Source: Verrucomicrobiia bacterium (lineage in GTDB: Bacteria > Verrucomicrobiota > Verrucomicrobiia > Opitutales > Cerasicoccaceae). From it: 64,000 bases of DNA. The number at the start of each line of letters is the position of its first letter. Within the stretch, counting starts at the first letter, position 1. The position numbers were made by a program, and so were the translations under genes. Below the pieces are notes generated by a model, which worked only from the letters and a program-made list of their open reading frames with translations, searched no databases and was not told where the DNA came from. Shown piece by piece: positions 36,201 through 44,954 of this stretch. The stretch covers positions 310,001 to 374,000 of the forward strand of contig JAUIHT010000005.1 in the NCBI GenBank assembly GCA_030432235.1, written 5' to 3'.

Positions 36201-37520
36201 CTATTCTTCGCCAAGAGCCTCGTAGGTTTCCTCCTTGATGCCGTAGGATTCCTTGAGGAAGAAGCTGACGAAGAGTGCCACCACACAAAAAGCCGGCATC
36301 ATAGCCAGAGCGATGCGGTAGTCGGCCACGGTGAACTCCGCGTTCTTTCCGCCACCGGCGAGATCGTCGAGGATGAGGCCCACAATCGGCTGAAAGATGC
36401 CGCCGATGAGCATGATAACCATGTTGTTGAAGGCAATGGCGGTGGCCGAAGCCCATTCGGGGTTGTGCTCCAGACCGGTCACGAAGGTGATAACCTGCGC
36501 GCTCGAGACTGCCCCGAGAATGAACAGCAGCACCGAGCAGTGCCACAGAATCATGCTGTTAAACAACAGCAGGAAGCCGCTCACGACAGCCGTCAGTATG
36601 AGCGATACGATGAGCACAGTCTTGCGACGTTCCAGCCGATCCGAAAGGTGCCCGGCGATGGGCCCACCCACGAGCCAGCCCAGGTACAGCATGGAAATAG
36701 CTGTGGACGCGCCGTTGCGGTTGGTCCCGGTGAGCTTCATCACGTAGTCGTCCCCCCAAAGCGCGCCAAAAACAGAAAGGTTGAAAAACAGCGCCGTGCC
36801 TATGAAGCCGATAATCCAGCTCTGCGGATTCATGGCCACCTCCTTGAGCCCGCGCCAGACTGTTCGTGCCTCCTCGTCCACCTCGGCATCCGAGGCGGCT
36901 GCCTCCCAAGGAGGCGGCTTGGGAATAATGATCCACATCAGCACCGCGATGATCAGCCCGAAGGCACCGCAAACCACCCAACTGCCTCGCCAGCCGGCCA
37001 CATCCAACAGCTCCACCAGAGGCCGCTGGGCAGCGATGGCCCCGGCCATGCCTAACGTGGTGGTGAGACCCGATAGTAAAGCGATACGATTGGAGGGAAA
37101 CCAAACCGTGGCCAGGTGCATGCAACCGACAAAAGCGAAAGCCGAGCCGAAGCCCATCAACGCCCTGCCCAAGGCAAAGACCCACACGTTGGGCACCGCC
37201 ATGGTCAGCAGGCAACCGACGCAGCAAAAGACCGCCGCGGGCACGAGTACGCGCTTGACGCCCCACTTGTCCAGCAGGAGACCCACGGCAATCTGCATGG
37301 GCGCATACACATAGTAATAAACGCCGACCGCCAAACCGAAGGTGCCCGCGCTGACCGCGTAAACCTGTTGCAGCTCGCGCTCCATGACCGACGGAGCCAC
37401 GCGCACGAGGAATTCATAAAGGTAAAAGACGGCGGCGGTTCCCCAGATCAACCAGGAACGCCAATTCCCGGGAGGACCTTCTCCCTCGGCATAGGTTTTT
37501 CCAACAACAGGTCCGGACAT
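36201..37520 (-). CDS. major facilitator superfamily transporter
   Basis: This 12-helix secondary transporter has 439 residues. The N-half has FYLYEFLVRVAPSVMERELQ in helix 1 and the loop 2-3 motif LLLDKWGVKRVLVPAAVF, which fits the MFS GxxxDrxGrr signature. ALGRALMGFGSAFAFVGCMH follows. The C-half repeats the signature as GHLSDRLERRKTVLIV. The substrate cannot be inferred and no adjacent metabolic gene helps. ATG 37520 (MSGPVVGK) was chosen; ATG 37547 lies 9 codons upstream. Confidence 0.88.
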   Translation of the reverse strand: MSGPVVGKTYAEGEGPPGNWRSWLIWGTAAVFYLYEFLVRVAPSVMERELQQVYAVSAGTFGLAVGVYYYVYAPMQIAVGLLLDKWGVKRVLVPAAVFCCVGCLLTMAVPNVWVFALGRALMGFGSAFAFVGCMHLATVWFPSNRIALLSGLTTTLGMAGAIAAQRPLVELLDVAGWRGSWVVCGAFGLIIAVLMWIIIPKPPPWEAAASDAEVDEEARTVWRGLKEVAMNPQSWIIGFIGTALFFNLSVFGALWGDDYVMKLTGTNRNGASTAISMLYLGWLVGGPIAGHLSDRLERRKTVLIVSLILTAVVSGFLLLFNSMILWHCSVLLFILGAVSSAQVITFVTGLEHNPEWASATAIAFNNMVIMLIGGIFQPIVGLILDDLAGGGKNAEFTVADYRIALAMMPAFCVVALFVSFFLKESYGIKEETYEALGEE

Positions 37521-37682
37521 AAGCGAGTGCGGGGGCACACGGCCCAATCAATTTACGGGTTAGCAGTTTTTATGGAACGCGTAATCGCATTACTGGTTAT
37601 TTATCTTTCAGGCAAGAGCAACAGGGGCAAAGCAATTTTCTGGCCTGTTGACTATCAACGAGCTTTTTTCAACAGTGCGCCC

Positions 37683-38426
37683 ATGACCGCGACTGCCAAA
37701 CACAAGCGCGAACGCCCGACCAAGGTAACTGCTTTCCGTCTTTTTATCGGCATAGCGGTCGTACTTGTGGTCATTTTTGCCGGGGAAGAGCTACGCCCCC
37801 ACCTACCCCACATTGAAAACTGGATTGCCGAGCAAGGCGTCTGGGCCCCGGTCATCTTTATCCTGTTGATGACGCTGCTGTCGATCGTCTGCTTCCCCTT
37901 GGACGTCATCTTCATCGCCGGCGGACTGATATTCAATCTGGGCTGGGGCTTTATCTATGTGGCCATCGGTATTTACCTGGGCCAGAGCATCGACTTCTGG
38001 CTGGGCCGCACGCTACTGCGTCGACGGGTGGAACGCTGGCTCAAAAAAAAAACCAAGCTGCGCGGTATCAATATCGCCCTGCGCACCCAGGGTATCAAGC
38101 TGCTCTTCATGCTGCGCATGGCGCCCATCCCGGCTTCGCCCACCAGTTATCTGATGGGCTCCACGCCGATGCGGTTCTGGCAGTTCCTCGTCGCCACCCT
38201 CGGATTGCTGCCGGTGGCCTTCGCCTCGATGTACTTCGGCTTCGCCGCAGCCCACGCCACCAGGACGGTCGACAACCCGCACCATCATTTCAACCTCCAT
38301 GACGTGAGTATCTTTGCCGGCGTGGTGTTCGCCATCGCCGCCGTGGCCTACGTCGGTCACATCGCACGGGGCATCATTCGCAAGGCCGAGGAAGAGGCGG
38401 GTGAGCCTGAGGATGAGGAAATTTAA
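37683..38426 (+). CDS. TVP38/TMEM64 (DedA-like) membrane protein
   Basis: This membrane protein has 247 residues. A basic cytoplasmic start (MTATAKHKRERPTKV) is followed by helix 1. The SNARE-associated/VTT domain has LSIVCFPLDVIFIAGGLIFN and GIYLGQSIDFWLGRTLLRR, then the MRMAPIPASPTSYLMG-type region and the GLLPVAFASMYFGFAAA helix. Family members are linked to lipid scrambling and membrane homeostasis. The tail is acidic (EEEAGEPEDEEI). The ATG at 37683 begins where the family domain begins. The divergent MFS gene is 162 bp away. Confidence 0.85.
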   Translation: MTATAKHKRERPTKVTAFRLFIGIAVVLVVIFAGEELRPHLPHIENWIAEQGVWAPVIFILLMTLLSIVCFPLDVIFIAGGLIFNLGWGFIYVAIGIYLGQSIDFWLGRTLLRRRVERWLKKKTKLRGINIALRTQGIKLLFMLRMAPIPASPTSYLMGSTPMRFWQFLVATLGLLPVAFASMYFGFAAAHATRTVDNPHHHFNLHDVSIFAGVVFAIAAVAYVGHIARGIIRKAEEEAGEPEDEEI

Positions 38427-38502
38427 GCGACGCGGAACGGTTTCGGTTTGCGCAAAAGAGCCGGTTCGATGACAATGTGATACTTAAAACGTCTACAAAC
38501 CG

Positions 38503-39015
38503 ATGAACCAGGTCATTGCCTACAGTATTATTCTCCTGCTGATTGCAGTGGCCGGCGGTGGCTATTATATGGGCTACGAGCAGGCCAAAAAGCCTAATCA
38601 GGAAGCGGAATTACTCGAGCAAATCGAAGAACAGGCCAAGGAGCTTGAGGCGCTCAAGTCCACCGTGCGCCAGCTTGAGCTGTCGCAGGCCAGCCGTACG
38701 TACGCCGCCGCACCCACCGGAGCAGCCCCGGCGCCCTCAAACGCGAAAGTATCCCCGCTCGCCCTGCGCGCTGAAAAAACAACTCAGATCTTCACGGACC
38801 GCAAAGGCCGGGAGCTGGTCGCAAGCATCATCGAGGTCGGCGCCGACGCCACCAAGGTCAAACGCGAAAGCGACGGCCGTGTCTTCCAGATGCGCCATGT
38901 CGAGCTTATCGCCAAGGACCGTGAATTCCTCGAGTACCTTTACGCCCAGAACAAGTCCGCTCCTGCCAAATCCAATCCCAACGATATCGACTGGGAGGCT
39001 ATCTTCAGCAACTGA
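38503..39015 (+). CDS. membrane-anchored coiled coil with SHD1-like domain
   Basis: 170 residues. The order is an N-terminal signal anchor (MNQVIAYSIILLLIAVAGGG), a short coiled coil (EAELLEQIEEQAKELEALKS), an Ala/Pro linker, and a C-terminal domain FTDRKGRELVASIIEVGADA onward. The C-terminal text fits the SHD1-type (Sla1 homology domain 1) module frequent in Planctomycetes and Verrucomicrobia, thought to bind proteins or carbohydrate matrix. It precedes the mlaD gene by 111 nt. Confidence 0.78.
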   Translation: MNQVIAYSIILLLIAVAGGGYYMGYEQAKKPNQEAELLEQIEEQAKELEALKSTVRQLELSQASRTYAAAPTGAAPAPSNAKVSPLALRAEKTTQIFTDRKGRELVASIIEVGADATKVKRESDGRVFQMRHVELIAKDREFLEYLYAQNKSAPAKSNPNDIDWEAIFSN

Positions 39016-39048
39016 AGCGCGCTGCGTGACCGCACAGGATAATTGAAG
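39016..39048 (+). repeat. partial copy of palindromic repeat end
   Basis: TGCGTGACCGCACAGGA at 39023-39039 is identical to 17 bases of the terminal repeat at 32755-32774 and lies 8 nt after the TGA stop of the SHD1 gene. The inner hairpins of the family are not recognisable here. Confidence 0.65.
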
Positions 39049-39126
39049 AGCTTGGCCCCGCATCGTTCAAAGCTCGCACTTTCGGTGCTTGTCAGGTGAG
39101 TACGAGGGCACTAGCGTGCGCGGCCA

Positions 39127-40146
39127 ATGAATCAAGCCAGTCAGTCCATCCGTGTCGGTCTGTTCTTCCTGCTGGGCATTGCGCTCTGCTGGATTGTCTA
39201 CGAGACCCTGAGCGAGTCCAGCATCGGCGACAGCGACGGCTACCGCCTGCGCGCCACCTTTGACAACCTGCAACAGCTCAAGCCCAGCGACGAGGTCCGC
39301 CTGGCCGGCGTGCGCATCGGTAACGTCATCGAGACCGAGCTGGACGGCGTCCGCGCCGTGGCTGTGCTCTCCATCAGTCCCAACGTGCAAATCCCCGCCG
39401 ATAGCGAGGCTACCATCGTCACGGCAGGCCTGCTGGGCGCGAACTACGTGGCCATTGCGCCCGGTGAAGGCACCAGCTACCTGGCCGGCGGCGATGCCAT
39501 CGCGACTTTCAAGACCCCCGGATTCAACGATGTCGTGGCCGATGTGGGTAAACTCGGCGACCGCCTCGACGAAATCGCGGTGGAGGTCAAGGACGCCCTT
39601 GGCGGCCTCAAAGGTTTGACCGGCGGCGGAGAAGGCGAAGGCGGTCCCGGCAGCCTCTTTGACAATCTCAACGAAATCGTGACCGAGAACCGCGAGCGCA
39701 TCAACAACACCCTGGCCAACTTCGACAAAATCAGCACGGAAATCGCCAGCGGCGAAGGTACTCTGGGCAAGCTCATCAACGATCCGGCTGCCTACGACAA
39801 GCTCCTCGCCGCCGCCCAGGATGTCTCCGACGCCGCCAACGGCATCAAGAGCTTCACCACCGAAGCCAACGAGCTCGTGGCCGATGTGCGCTCCGGCGAC
39901 GGCGCTCTCGGGGCCATGCTGCTCGACAAGGAGACCATGGCCAACCTCTCCGACGCCATCTCCAACGTCAATTCCTTCACCGCCAAGCTGGACAACGACG
40001 AAAACACCCTCGGGCGCATCCTTCAGGACGACGCCCTCTTCGTCCAGGCCCAGGACACTCTCAGCCGCGTCAACGGCGCCGTCGGACGCCTCGACGACAG
40101 CGGTCCGATTACCGCCGTCGGTATCCTGGCCAGCGCCTTGTTCTAA
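39127..40146 (+). CDS. MlaD-family (MCE domain) lipid-transport protein
   Basis: This 339-residue protein has one N-terminal membrane helix (VGLFFLLGIALCWIVYETL). An MCE domain follows (about 36-120; YRLRATFDNLQQLKPSDEVR, then LLGANYVAIAPGEGT). The helical C-terminal half contains a thrice repeated motif: GEGTLGKLINDPAAYDKLL, GDGALGAMLLDKETMANL and ENTLGRILQDDALFVQAQ. MCE proteins form hexameric rings that carry phospholipids between membranes with the MlaE permease and MlaF ATPase. Neither partner gene is adjacent in this window. Confidence 0.9.
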   Translation: MNQASQSIRVGLFFLLGIALCWIVYETLSESSIGDSDGYRLRATFDNLQQLKPSDEVRLAGVRIGNVIETELDGVRAVAVLSISPNVQIPADSEATIVTAGLLGANYVAIAPGEGTSYLAGGDAIATFKTPGFNDVVADVGKLGDRLDEIAVEVKDALGGLKGLTGGGEGEGGPGSLFDNLNEIVTENRERINNTLANFDKISTEIASGEGTLGKLINDPAAYDKLLAAAQDVSDAANGIKSFTTEANELVADVRSGDGALGAMLLDKETMANLSDAISNVNSFTAKLDNDENTLGRILQDDALFVQAQDTLSRVNGAVGRLDDSGPITAVGILASALF

Positions 40147-40346
40147 AAAAACGGCTAATCTCAGGAGAATTTTTTCTTCAGAACCATCGCTGAATATCAA
40201 CGACTTACAAACCATTCAGAAAAAACTTCAAAAAAAGTGCCGGAATTTTGAACGGCGGGCCGTTTCCTACGTCTATCTATATACAGTCTAGTTTATTAGT
40301 AGCGTTAGTTAGTTTCAGTCTAGTTTGTAGTTTGCATTTAGGTAAG
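40147..40346 (+). ncRNA. possible small RNA or long 3' untranslated region
   Basis: About 200 nt of AT-rich, stop-riddled DNA lies between mlaD and a strong terminator. CAGTCTAGTTT occurs twice (40284-40294 and 40316-40326) with TAGTT-type words between. A weak promoter (TTGAAC at 40248, TATATA at 40278, spacer too long) is the only start signal I see. It may be a processed mlaD tail or a separate RNA. Confidence 0.3.
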
Positions 40347-40378
40347 CGCCGCCCTCACGAGGGCGGCGTCTTTTTTTT
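40347..40378 (+). terminator. strong Rho-independent terminator
   Basis: CGCCGCCCT and AGGGCGGCG pair perfectly over 9 bp (40347-40368) around a CACG loop, followed by TC and eight T. This is the best intrinsic terminator in the window. It ends the mlaD transcript or the putative small RNA. Confidence 0.95.
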
Positions 40379-40382
40379 ACAA

Positions 40383-40415
40383 GGTGCGAGTGACCGCTCA
40401 GGACAATGATGGGCC
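40383..40415 (+). repeat. diverged copy of palindromic repeat end
   Basis: The stretch after the terminator reads GGTGCGAGTGACCGCTCAGG and continues ACAATGATGGGCC. Apart from one inserted and one changed base it matches 32754-32784, including the part beyond the terminal repeat. Confidence 0.65.
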
Positions 40416-40492
40416 AGAAACCGGTCTTGATTCGGGTTAGGAAGCAATACGGGCGTCTTGACTCCGGACCCTGTACGCTTGACGCTCAGCCC

Positions 40493-41242
40493 ATGGCAGG
40501 CTTGCGCACATTTTACGCGGGAGAGCATCCGGCGGCGGGGAGCGAAATCGCGCTCGATCCGCAGGAAGGCAAGCATCTCGCGCGTGTCCTGCGGGCGCGC
40601 CCCGGAGAAGCCGTTGAGGTCCTCGACGGCCGCGGAACCGTCACCCAGGCGACTTTTCTGGGCGAACAGGGTAAGACCGCACGTCTACGAGTAGACTCCA
40701 CCGTTCGGCATCCCAAGCCCAGCCCGGCCATCACGCTGCTGCAAGGCATCCCTAAGGGCAAAACCTTCGACACCATCCTGCGCCAAGCCGTGGAAATAGG
40801 TGTGGACCGTATCGTGCCCATGGTCACCGAACGCACTGAGGTCCGGCTCTCGGGCGAGCGTCTAAGTGGCAAAATGGAGCATTGGGAGGCCATCCTGCGC
40901 GAGGCCGCGAAGCAATCCGGCAACCCCTGGTTCCCCGAGCTGGCCCAAGCGGTGGATTTTCCTGGCGCCCTGACGGGCTTGAACCTCGGCCTGGGCATCG
41001 TGGCCAGCCTGGAAGACGGCTCCCAGCCACTGGTACGGTTCCTGGAAGACGTGGAACGCCCCGAAAAAGTGACCCTTGCCGTGGGGCCGGAGGGCGATTT
41101 TACCCCGGAGGAATACCACGGATTACGCGAAATCGGCTTTCGACCCGTCCGTCTGGGCCATCAGGTGCTCAAGTGTGACACCGCCGCGCTATTCATCCTG
41201 AGCGTGGTGGATAGTTGCTTCTACCCGCGCGTTTCCCTGTAG
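40493..41242 (+). CDS. rsmE: 16S rRNA m3U1498 methyltransferase
   Basis: This is an RsmE-family SPOUT methyltransferase of 249 residues with an N-terminal PUA-like domain (LRTFYAGEHPAAGSEIALDP, then EGKHLARVLRARPGEAVEV). The knotted catalytic domain has LLQGIPKGKTFDTILRQAVE, VTERTEV and the SAM site AVGPEGDFTPEEYHGLREIG. The usual LRTETA end appears here as LKCDTAA. It methylates 16S rRNA in the 30S subunit. ATG 40493 (MAGLRTFYAG) begins at the PUA strand; the longer reading from 40406 runs through a repeat and was rejected. Confidence 0.93.
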   Translation: MAGLRTFYAGEHPAAGSEIALDPQEGKHLARVLRARPGEAVEVLDGRGTVTQATFLGEQGKTARLRVDSTVRHPKPSPAITLLQGIPKGKTFDTILRQAVEIGVDRIVPMVTERTEVRLSGERLSGKMEHWEAILREAAKQSGNPWFPELAQAVDFPGALTGLNLGLGIVASLEDGSQPLVRFLEDVERPEKVTLAVGPEGDFTPEEYHGLREIGFRPVRLGHQVLKCDTAALFILSVVDSCFYPRVSL

Positions 41243-41392
41243 AAGAGGCCTTGCGGGCCCCAAATCACCCCGCAAGAAGGGTTTGCCGCTTAAATACCGC
41301 TTATAAAGTAGGTCTTCATAAGCTAGAGTGTTGACACCCATGCCGGATGCTTTTGATTTCCATAGCTTTTGCTAATGGTGTCTGTTTCGCTC

Positions 41393-42859
41393 ATGCTCCA
41401 ATATCTGCGCCGTACCCTACCCTGGCTCAGCCTCCTGGCCGTTTCCCTGCTCGCCGGCTGTAGCTTCACCGGCAAGCAATCCGCGCTCGACCCCAAGGGG
41501 CCGGTGGCGCAGGTTCAAGACGACCTGTTTTGGGTCACGGTCTACGTCAATTGCGGCATCTTCGTGGTGGTGGCCGCCGCGTTGTTTTACGTGGTGGTGA
41601 AGTACCGCGAACGCCCGGGCGACGAAGGCAAGCCCATGCCACCCCAAGGCCATGGCAACCCTCTCATCGAAATCGGCCTTATCGCCGCCTCGGTCTTCCT
41701 GCTGGTCATCATCGCCATCCCCACCCTCAAGGCCATCTGGTATACCCACGAGCTCCCGGTGGACGAAGAGTACTATGAGCCTTCCAAGCTAGGCATCTGG
41801 TACGGCGGGCGCGTCGACTCCGAGGCCAAGGATGACATCCTGGAAATCAACGTCTACGGCTGGCAATGGTGGTGGAGCTTTGAATACCCGCAGTTCGGCA
41901 TCACCAGCGCCAACGAGTTCGCCATCCCCGCCGGTAAAGTGGTCAAACTCAACCTGCGCTCGGTGGACGTCATTCACAGCTTTTGGCTCCCCAAAATTGC
42001 GGGTAAGGTCGACCTCATGCCCGGCCGCAAGAACTGGATGTGGATCCTGGCCGACGAGCCCGGCTATTACTACGGCCAGTGCGCCGAATTCTGCGGCGAG
42101 GCCCACGCCTACATGCTTTTCCGTTCCGAGGTCATGACCGACGGGGATTTCCAGAAGTGGGTCGAAGCCTACCAGTCCGGCGCTGCCGCCCCCGGTGGTT
42201 TCCAGGCCCAGCCGGACAAGGACAAGCCCGACCCCACCGCCAAGGACGACTGGATGGCCTGGAGCGAAACCGTCCGTAAGAACCCCGAGGCCATCCCCGG
42301 CGACCCCGTCCACGAAGGCGCGGAGCTATTCATGGGCAAGGCGCAGTGCATTGTCTGTCACGCCATTGACAACTCCCCTGCCATGGGCCAGACCGCGCCC
42401 AACCTGACCCGCCTAGCCGACCGCAAGTCCCTCGCCGCCGGCATTCTGGACAACACCGGGCCCGACGGCATCATCGACTCCGAAAAGCAGCTCGACAACC
42501 TTTACCAGTGGATCGCCCACTCCGAGGACCACAAGCCCGGCAACCTCATGTACTACCGCGCCGACGCCGGCCTGCGGAACCTCAAGTACACCGGTGTGAC
42601 CTTCGGCAAACTGCAAACTGTCGGCATCACCGAGCAAAGCCTCGTCGCCGCGGGCGTCTCCAGTGCCCTGGCCCAGAAGATTTCCGCCAGCCCCAACGCC
42701 CCCATCCTCAACGTGGACGTCGATTCCGAGATGATGACCAAGCAGCAGCTCATGCGCGTCATGGACGGCCTGACCAACGAGCAGTTCTCGGAAGTCAGCG
42801 ACTGGCCCACCGAGACCGAGTTCCGCAAGATCGCCGCTTTCCTACAGACTTTAAAATAG
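41393..42859 (+). CDS. coxB: cytochrome c oxidase subunit II with fused cytochrome c (caa3 type)
   Basis: 488 residues. A lipoprotein signal (LLAVSLLAGC) is followed by two membrane helices. The CuA cupredoxin domain has the aromatic YGWQWWWSFEYP, the ligand His in DVIHSFWLPKIAG and CAEFCGEAHAYM. A cytochrome c domain follows with haem motif CIVCH near residue 320 and a Met candidate in KPGNLMYYR. About 80 residues after that Met, before the final KIAAFLQTLK helix, are not typical. Start codons at 41369 and 41375 are also in frame. It is first in the operon. Confidence 0.93.
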   Translation: MLQYLRRTLPWLSLLAVSLLAGCSFTGKQSALDPKGPVAQVQDDLFWVTVYVNCGIFVVVAAALFYVVVKYRERPGDEGKPMPPQGHGNPLIEIGLIAASVFLLVIIAIPTLKAIWYTHELPVDEEYYEPSKLGIWYGGRVDSEAKDDILEINVYGWQWWWSFEYPQFGITSANEFAIPAGKVVKLNLRSVDVIHSFWLPKIAGKVDLMPGRKNWMWILADEPGYYYGQCAEFCGEAHAYMLFRSEVMTDGDFQKWVEAYQSGAAAPGGFQAQPDKDKPDPTAKDDWMAWSETVRKNPEAIPGDPVHEGAELFMGKAQCIVCHAIDNSPAMGQTAPNLTRLADRKSLAAGILDNTGPDGIIDSEKQLDNLYQWIAHSEDHKPGNLMYYRADAGLRNLKYTGVTFGKLQTVGITEQSLVAAGVSSALAQKISASPNAPILNVDVDSEMMTKQQLMRVMDGLTNEQFSEVSDWPTETEFRKIAAFLQTLK

Positions 42860-42874
42860 TGCCACCCCAAGACG

Positions 42875-42898
42875 AAGCACTTAAGCACCAAAATACTT
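42875..42898 (+). repeat. octameric repeat leader upstream of ctaD
   Basis: AAGCAC, AAGCAC and AAATAC occur at 42875, 42883 and 42891, exactly 8 nt apart, ending 7 nt before the ctaD ATG. Shorter than the other leaders, so a chance pattern is harder to exclude. Confidence 0.5.
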
Positions 42899-42905
42899 AT
42901 TGAAA

Positions 42906-44903
42906 ATGAGCGCTCACGCCGCAGTTGCCGATAAAACCGAGCTTCACCCCGAGAAAAGCCCGCTTGGGCTGGTTCGCCCCGACCGCTACACCGGCTGGCG
43001 GGACTGGCTGACCACGGTCGACCACAAGAAAATCGGTGTCATGTACGGCGCCGCTGCCTGCCTCTTCTTCCTCATTGGCGGCATTGAGGCTCTGACGATT
43101 CGCTGGCAGCTCGCCATTCCCGAGAACGACGCCATCAGTGCGCAGCTTTACAACCAGTTGTTCACCATGCACGGCACGACCATGATCTTCCTCGGGGTCA
43201 TGCCACTGTCCGCCGCGTTTTTCAACTTTCTCGTGCCCCTGCAGATCGGAGCGCGCGACGTGGCCTTCCCACGCCTGAACGCCTTCTCCCTCTGGACATT
43301 CGTGGCCGGCGCTCTGGTGCTGAACGTCTCCTGGCTCTTTCAGTTCGCGCACATGGTCGGCTGGTTTGGGCAAGACCTGGTCCGGACCGATATTGCCCCG
43401 GCGGGCGGCTGGTTTGGCTACGCCCCGCTGACCAGTGACGGCTATACCGGCATCGGGACGGACTTCTGGGTGCTAGGGTTGCAAATTCTCGGTATCGCCT
43501 CCCTGGCGGCTTCGTTCAACTTCATCGTCACTATCCTCAACATGCGCGCACCGGGCATGACCATGATGCGCCTGCCGGTCTTCACCTGGATGACGCTGAT
43601 TACCAGTTTCCTTATCATTTTCGCCTTCCCAGCCATCACCATTGCCCTAGCTGAGCTGATGTTCGACCGCTTCTTCGGCACGAACTTCTTCCGCGTCAGT
43701 ATGGGCGGTCAACCCATCCTCTGGCAGCACCTGTTCTGGGTCTTCGGTCACCCGGAGGTGTACATCCTCGTGCTGCCGGCCATGGGCATCATTTCGGAAA
43801 TCCTGCCCACCTTCTCGCGCCGCCCGCTCTTCGGCTACGCCATCGTGGTCTTCTCCGGCGCGGTCATCGGTTTTCTCGGCTTCGCGGTGTGGAGCCACCA
43901 CATGTTCACCACCGGCCTGGGCAAAGTCGCCACCGCCGCCTTCTCTCTGCTGACCATGGCCATCGCCGTGCCGACGGGCGTGAAGATTTTCAACTGGATC
44001 GGCACGCTCTGGGGCGGCCGCATCAAGTTCTCCGTGCCGATGGTTTTCGCCCTGGGCTTTATCTGGATGTTCATGATGGGCGGCTTTTCCGGCATCATGC
44101 ACTCGTCCGCCCCCGCCGATGCCCAGCAGCAGGACAGTTACTTCGTCGTGGCACACTTCCACTACGTTCTGCTGGGCGGCGTACTGCTCGGCCTGATGGC
44201 CGGCTTGTACTTCTGGGTGCCCAAGATTTTCGGCAAGCAGATGAACCAGAAGCTCGGCTACTGGGTCTGCGGCATGGTCGTGGTAGGCTTCAACGTCGCG
44301 TTCTTCCCCATGCACTACCTGGGGCTGACCGGCATGCCTCGCCGCACTCACACCTACCTCGCCGGCTACGGCTGGGAGCTTTGGAATCACGTCTCGACCA
44401 TCGGAGCCTTCATCCTCGGTATTGGTGTGGCGATTTGCTTCATCAATCTCGTCTGGACCGTCATACGCGGCAAGAAAGTCGAAGATGATGTCTGGGATGG
44501 CCGCACGCTGGAGTGGTCCCTGCCTTCCCCGGTGCCCGCTTACAACTTCGCCGCCACACCCGTGATTTCCGCCCGTGACGCCTGGTGGGTGCACAAGCAC
44601 GGCAACAAGCAAATCACCTACATGAACGACGGCGGTCCCGAGGGCGTGCACATGCCCTCGCAGTCGTGGTTCCCGCTCATGTGCGGCTGCGGCTTCCTCG
44701 TTTTTGGCGTCAGTATGGCCATGATGGCCGCGGGCGTGCCCCATGCGGGTTACTTCGCCATCGGCGGTCTCGGTACAGTCGTGCTGGGCATTTACCTCTG
44801 GGCGCTCGAAGGCCCCGGCGGCTACCATCTTAAGACGCCTGCCCCCAAGCCTTCGCCCACTCCGGCTCCCGCCCCCGAGGCTGAACCCGCCGGCCATCAT
44901 TAA
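42906..44903 (+). CDS. ctaD: cytochrome c oxidase subunit I
   Basis: This is the catalytic subunit of a haem-copper oxidase, 665 residues with at least 12 helices. The low-spin haem ligand lies in LFTMHGTTMIFLG. WVFGHPEVYILVLPAMG carries the CuB His and cross-linked Tyr, WSHHMFTTG the next CuB histidines, and VVAHFHYVLLGG the high-spin and low-spin haem ligands. The Tyr position marks an A-type oxidase. A long C-terminal part adds further helices and a Pro/Ala-rich end. It reduces oxygen and pumps protons. ATG 42906 is used; TTG 42900 is not needed. Confidence 0.97.
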   Translation: MSAHAAVADKTELHPEKSPLGLVRPDRYTGWRDWLTTVDHKKIGVMYGAAACLFFLIGGIEALTIRWQLAIPENDAISAQLYNQLFTMHGTTMIFLGVMPLSAAFFNFLVPLQIGARDVAFPRLNAFSLWTFVAGALVLNVSWLFQFAHMVGWFGQDLVRTDIAPAGGWFGYAPLTSDGYTGIGTDFWVLGLQILGIASLAASFNFIVTILNMRAPGMTMMRLPVFTWMTLITSFLIIFAFPAITIALAELMFDRFFGTNFFRVSMGGQPILWQHLFWVFGHPEVYILVLPAMGIISEILPTFSRRPLFGYAIVVFSGAVIGFLGFAVWSHHMFTTGLGKVATAAFSLLTMAIAVPTGVKIFNWIGTLWGGRIKFSVPMVFALGFIWMFMMGGFSGIMHSSAPADAQQQDSYFVVAHFHYVLLGGVLLGLMAGLYFWVPKIFGKQMNQKLGYWVCGMVVVGFNVAFFPMHYLGLTGMPRRTHTYLAGYGWELWNHVSTIGAFILGIGVAICFINLVWTVIRGKKVEDDVWDGRTLEWSLPSPVPAYNFAATPVISARDAWWVHKHGNKQITYMNDGGPEGVHMPSQSWFPLMCGCGFLVFGVSMAMMAAGVPHAGYFAIGGLGTVVLGIYLWALEGPGGYHLKTPAPKPSPTPAPAPEAEPAGHH

Positions 44904-44922
44904 TCGGTTTACGGTTCTTAGC

Positions 44923-44954
44923 TTTCAAAATTTCAGTCTTTCAGCTTTTCAAAA
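44923..44954 (+). repeat. octameric TTTCA repeat leader upstream of ctaE
   Basis: TTTCA starts at 44923, 44931, 44939 and 44947, exactly 8 nt apart, and the ATG at 44955 follows in the same register. There is no Shine-Dalgarno sequence. The ctaD stop is only 51 nt upstream, so this leader fills almost the whole gap. Confidence 0.8.

Noticed and set aside
37116-37682. 5' extension of the TVP38 gene across the MFS gene
   Set aside because: The frame is open by chance on the strand opposite MFS. The family domain and a sensible start are at 37683.
43647-44900. 417-codon open frame opposite ctaD
   Set aside because: Antisense shadow with His/Glu-rich text derived from membrane-helix codons.
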